Shown: piece by piece, positions 30,488-33,499 of the stretch
How positions within the stretch are numbered: position 1 is the stretch's first letter
Layout of the letters: each line of letters begins with the position of its first letter
Source: Nitrospiraceae bacterium
GTDB taxonomy: Bacteria > Nitrospirota > Thermodesulfovibrionia > Thermodesulfovibrionales > UBA6898
Reading direction: 5' to 3'
NCBI GenBank assembly: GCA_020347665.1
Contig: CP070737.1
Coordinates: forward strand, 1,514,612-1,548,110
DNA: 33,499 bases
Program-made: the position numbers and the translations under genes
Notes under the pieces: model-generated
What the model saw: the letters and a program-made list of their open reading frames with translations, nothing else
Databases searched by the model: none
What the model was told of the DNA's origin: nothing

Positions 30488-32337
30488 AAATATGTAACAG
30501 CCTTTCGGATCTGGAGAGTTTCCGGGACCGTCTTATAAGTGAGCGGCGATCTGACAGAATAGTGCTGAGGACCTGCATAAGTACGGGCTGCAAGGCTCAG
30601 AAGTCTTCGAAACTGGTTCAGACACTCAAAAGCGAGATCGACAGGCAGGGACTTCAGGACAAAATCGAAATCAGAAAAACCGGATGTCATGGATTCTGCG
30701 AAATGGGCCCGATCATGGTCATTGAGCCCGAGAATATCTTCTATTGCAGGGTAAAACCGGATGATGCATCTGACATTATTTCCAGCATTGTTTCGGACGG
30801 TGCTGTTATAGAACGGCTGTTATGGAAGGATCCAGCAACAAAGGAAAACATACGATATGAAAGGGAACTCCCTCTCTACAGAAAACAGAAAAAGAATGTG
30901 ACGTATAGAAGCGGAAGAATTGATCCAACGGATATTGAGGGCTATATTGCAGAAAAAGGATACACTGCGCTTGGCAAAGCACTTTCAGAGATGGCACCCT
31001 CTGATGTGATTCAACATCTAATCGCTTCAGGACTCAGGGGGCGGGGAGGAGGAGGCTTTCTTACCGGGATAAAATGGAAAATCTGCAGTGAGGCTTCGGG
31101 AGACATAAAGTACATTATTGCCAATGGGGATGAAGGTGATCCCGGAGCGTTCATGGACCGCAGCCTTATGGAAGGAGATCCGCATAGCATCATTGAGGGA
31201 ATGACTATCGGGGCTTATGCGATCGGGGCAGAACAGGGATTCATTTATGTGAGAGAGGAATACCCGATTGCGATTGAACATCTGTCACGAGCACTGAAGC
31301 AGGCTGAAGAATACGGCCTTCTGGGTAACAATATCCTTGGCACTGGTCTCAACTTCACTGTACAAATCACAAAAGGAGCCGGCGCTTTTGTCTGCGGTGA
31401 AGAGACAGCGCTGATCATCTCGATTGAAGGTAGAAGCGGCACACCAAGATCACGACCACCCTATCCCGCCCTTTCCGGACTGTGGGAAAAACCAACCATC
31501 ATAAACAATGTAGAAACATTTGCAAACGTGCCCCTGATTATTTCAACCGGGGCTGAAGATTATGCGAGTATTGGCACGGAAACCAGCAAAGGCACAAAAG
31601 TGTTTTCCCTCGTTGGAAAGGTTATGAACACCGGCCTGATCGAAATAGAGATGGGAACGGCTCTTCGTGAGATTATTTTCGGCATCGGCGGAGGCATGAG
31701 GAAGAATAAAGAATTCAAGGCTGTTCAGACAGGAGGCCCATCGGGCGGGTGCATACCAATGAGCAAGCTTGACATGCCGGTTGACTACGACAGTCTGAAA
31801 GAAGCCGGCGCAATCATGGGATCCGGAGGCATGATCGTCATGGATGAAACATCCTGCATGGTTGATGTAGCACGGTATTTTATCGACTTTCTTATGTTTG
31901 AATCATGTGGAAAATGCACACCCTGCAGGGAAGGACTGAAACAGATGCATCAGATACTCACAAATATCTGTGAAGGTCTTGGGGAGGAAAGAGATATTGA
32001 GACACTTATGGCGCTCGCTCAGTTGATGACGGTCAGCTCGCTGTGCGGTCTCGGAAGTACTGCGTCCAATCCGGTGATGAGTACAATCAGGCATTTCCGC
32101 AATGAATACGAATCACATATTTATGTAAGAAAATGTGTAGCGGGCGTCTGCAAGAAACTGTTTGAATATGTTATTGATGAAGAACTATGTAACGGGTGCG
32201 GCTTATGCAGAATAAAATGTCCTGAAAAAGTAGTATCCGGTGAAAAAAAGAAGCTTCATGTTATTGACAGCGGGAAGTGTATCAAGTGCGGAATATGTAT
32301 TAATTCATGCAAATTTGATGCGGTTAAGGTGATATAG
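30484..32337 (+). CDS. nuoF: NuoF-like NADH/FMN subunit with extra ferredoxin clusters
   Basis: A 617-residue NuoF of the long, HndC/HydB type. N-terminal [2Fe-2S] thioredoxin-like domain: C31, C36, C68, C72. FMN/NADH site: GLRGRGGGGFLTGIKW (183-198) and IIANGDEGDPGAF (211-223), then GAGAFVCGEETAL. [4Fe-4S] ligands C475, C478, C481 (ESCGKCTPC) and C521. The C-terminal ferredoxin adds C569, C572, C575, C579 and C599, C602, C605, C609. It would oxidise NADH or reduce NAD+. The GTG start at 30484 overlaps the NuoE stop. It sits 19 bp before the NuoG-like gene. As part of an Hdr cluster it probably connects NAD(H) with HdrA via MvhD. Confidence 0.95.
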   Translation: MKICNSLSDLESFRDRLISERRSDRIVLRTCISTGCKAQKSSKLVQTLKSEIDRQGLQDKIEIRKTGCHGFCEMGPIMVIEPENIFYCRVKPDDASDIISSIVSDGAVIERLLWKDPATKENIRYERELPLYRKQKKNVTYRSGRIDPTDIEGYIAEKGYTALGKALSEMAPSDVIQHLIASGLRGRGGGGFLTGIKWKICSEASGDIKYIIANGDEGDPGAFMDRSLMEGDPHSIIEGMTIGAYAIGAEQGFIYVREEYPIAIEHLSRALKQAEEYGLLGNNILGTGLNFTVQITKGAGAFVCGEETALIISIEGRSGTPRSRPPYPALSGLWEKPTIINNVETFANVPLIISTGAEDYASIGTETSKGTKVFSLVGKVMNTGLIEIEMGTALREIIFGIGGGMRKNKEFKAVQTGGPSGGCIPMSKLDMPVDYDSLKEAGAIMGSGGMIVMDETSCMVDVARYFIDFLMFESCGKCTPCREGLKQMHQILTNICEGLGEERDIETLMALAQLMTVSSLCGLGSTASNPVMSTIRHFRNEYESHIYVRKCVAGVCKKLFEYVIDEELCNGCGLCRIKCPEKVVSGEKKKLHVIDSGKCIKCGICINSCKFDAVKVI

Positions 32338-32356
32338 GAATAAAGAGCTTTGCGTC

Positions 32357-33085
32357 ATGAAGATACCGATAATCATTGATAATAAAATGGTTAAAGTTGA
32401 TCGGGGAACGCCGGTTCTTCTCGCTGCCAGAAAGGCGGACATCTTCATTCCGACCCTCTGTTACCACGAGCTCCTCGAACCATACGGCGCGTGCCGACTG
32501 TGTATCGTGGAAGTTGTTCAAAACAGGCAGCGACGGCTGGTAACATCCTGCAATTACCCTGCGGAGCCGGGCATGGAAGTCTTCACTGATACTGACCCGG
32601 TGAGAAAGATACGAAAGGTCCTGGTTGAATTACTGCTCGCCAGGTGTTCTGAAGTCCCGGTGGTTCAGAAACTAGCCAGACGGATGGGCATCGAGACGTC
32701 GGAATTAAAAAAGAAAGAAACAAAGGAATGCGTCCTGTGCGGCCTCTGCGTGCGTTTCTGTGAAGAGGTTGTCAGTGTCTCTGCAATCGGGCTTTCAAAC
32801 CGGGGTATTGAACGCGAAGTAACTACTCCGTTTAAAACTGCCTCTGATACCTGTATAGGGTGCGGTTCATGCTCCTATATCTGCCCGACTGGCTGTATTG
32901 AAATGGTCCCTGACAAAACGCCTGGGATGCGCGAGATGCACATGGGAAAACTCACCCTGGAGCCCTGCACGAACCACTATCAATGTGAGAATTGCTCGAC
33001 AGATCAGCAGTTCCTGAATAATCTGAAAAAAGAAGTCACACGGTTCAGAGATACATTTTCACGATTTCGCAATCAGGAATCCTGA
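32357..33085 (+). CDS. NuoG/HoxU-like Fe-S subunit (short form)
   Basis: A 242-residue short NuoG-type protein, like HoxU or BamI, without the molybdopterin-like C-terminal part of full NuoG. N-terminal [2Fe-2S] ligands C35, C46, C49, C65 (PTLCYHELLEPYGACRLC; TSCNYPAEPG), followed by two [4Fe-4S] motifs: C125, C128, C131, C135 and C166, C169, C172, C176. The usual His-Cys3 cluster between them appears absent or degenerate. A C-terminal CTNHYQCENC segment adds further cysteines. It is the last gene of the cluster; its end overlaps the convergent flavoprotein gene by 13 bp. Confidence 0.9.
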   Translation: MKIPIIIDNKMVKVDRGTPVLLAARKADIFIPTLCYHELLEPYGACRLCIVEVVQNRQRRLVTSCNYPAEPGMEVFTDTDPVRKIRKVLVELLLARCSEVPVVQKLARRMGIETSELKKKETKECVLCGLCVRFCEEVVSVSAIGLSNRGIEREVTTPFKTASDTCIGCGSCSYICPTGCIEMVPDKTPGMREMHMGKLTLEPCTNHYQCENCSTDQQFLNNLKKEVTRFRDTFSRFRNQES

Positions 33086-33499
33086 ATATAATTCTTCAGG
33101 ACGAATTCAGCAAAATGCATTGAGCTGGTAAAGGCCGGAGAAATGGTATTCAGAAGGTGGAGACAGCTTCCGTCTTTTATTATCAGATAATCCATTACTA
33201 ATTCCTTCCTGTTCCATTCGACAAGCTGTGGCCGTATCCCTGTTTTGTCAGATGCGATAATATCTGCAGGCTCAAGCCCGTTCACCAAAGATCTGGCATC
33301 TTCATAAAAGAATCTGAACACGTATTTCTTTGGTTCCGTAAGAACGATCCTCCTGAATCGTTCATTCGAAAAAAATAACATCACATCTCTGGCTAAAATA
33401 CCAAACGCTTCTCTGTCAATACCTTTCAGCAGTCCGTAATTTTCTCTGCCCAGGGCAGGGATGGCTGTCGGTCCGATAAATACTTCACCGTTTATATCC
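33073..33499 (-). CDS. lhgO: FAD-dependent oxidoreductase, L-2-hydroxyglutarate oxidase-like (C-terminal part)
   Basis: A partial gene: the reading frame stays open to the window edge, giving 141 C-terminal residues. An internal GTG at 33384 is not the true start. The visible part begins DINGEVFIGPTAIPALGREN, continues with GLLKGIDREAFGILARDVMLFF, and ends SCLHLLNTISPAFTSSMHFAEFVL. These blocks match the C terminus of DAO-fold LhgO-type oxidoreductases. The family oxidises L-2-hydroxyglutarate to 2-oxoglutarate; the FAD-binding N terminus is outside the window. It is convergent with, and overlaps by 13 bp, the NuoG-like gene. Confidence 0.75.
   Translation of the reverse strand, partial: DINGEVFIGPTAIPALGRENYGLLKGIDREAFGILARDVMLFFSNERFRRIVLTEPKKYVFRFFYEDARSLVNGLEPADIIASDKTGIRPQLVEWNRKELVMDYLIIKDGSCLHLLNTISPAFTSSMHFAEFVLKNYIQDS

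Noticed and set aside
1..33499. tRNA, rRNA, CRISPR, transposase or phage genes
   Set aside because: I looked for CCA-type tRNA ends, repeat-spacer periodicity and transposase-like ORFs and found none.

Overview
The window looks like a stretch of chromosome from a strictly or mainly anaerobic bacterium with moderate G+C. It is rich in Fe-S and flavin redox proteins (split glutamate synthase, tungsten-type aldehyde ferredoxin oxidoreductase, Hdr/Nuo-type electron-transfer modules, two selenoproteins). The gene flavour suggests a Nitrospirota or Desulfobacterota (former deltaproteobacterial) lineage, but no rRNA or universal marker settles this and the assignment is inference. I see no tRNA, rRNA, CRISPR array, transposase or phage gene.

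Layout. 1-2.9 kb: endonuclease IV; a DUF1858 gene with a tiny downstream zinc-ribbon gene; a small haem-copper-oxidase-like membrane protein; and a Crp/Fnr regulator. Two near-identical FNR-type palindromes each lie about 60 bp upstream of one of the two divergent genes. 3.0-3.15 kb: a promoter followed almost at once by a strong terminator, a candidate small RNA. 3.15-9.75 kb, mostly minus strand: DUF362 ferredoxin protein, the nadE / zinc-ribbon / secreted protein / rsmI overlapping operon, another zinc-ribbon protein, DUF4197, and MscL. 9.98-14.7 kb, plus strand: DUF427, a single-chain fusion of a molybdopterin oxidoreductase with a cysteine desulfurase, and an EgtD-type histidine methyltransferase. 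15.1-20.3 kb, minus strand: a split glutamate synthase (glutaminase, FMN/ferredoxin subunit, GXGXG-GltD fusion) behind a good promoter and a structured leader.

20.9-33.1 kb, plus strand: a long redox cluster. It starts with an orphan FMN glutamate-synthase-like enzyme that lacks the [3Fe-4S] and glutaminase parts but has an N-terminal four-cysteine motif. It continues with a ferredoxin, an AOR-family enzyme, a three-cluster ferredoxin, HdrA, MvhD, HdrC, and NuoE/NuoF/NuoG-like subunits. Both the HdrA and MvhD genes contain one in-frame UGA exactly where the family has a conserved redox cysteine. Each UGA is followed at the right distance by a hairpin with a GGUC loop, so both are read here as selenocysteine codons. 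Naive ORF calling splits or truncates both genes. The cluster order resembles the class II benzoyl-CoA reductase (Bam) electron-transfer arrangement, but nothing in the window proves that substrate. The window ends in the C-terminal part of an L-2-hydroxyglutarate-oxidase-like flavoprotein on the minus strand.

The two most novel items are the Mo-enzyme/cysteine-desulfurase fusion next to EgtD, and the double-selenoprotein AOR-Hdr-Nuo cluster headed by the unusual FMN enzyme.
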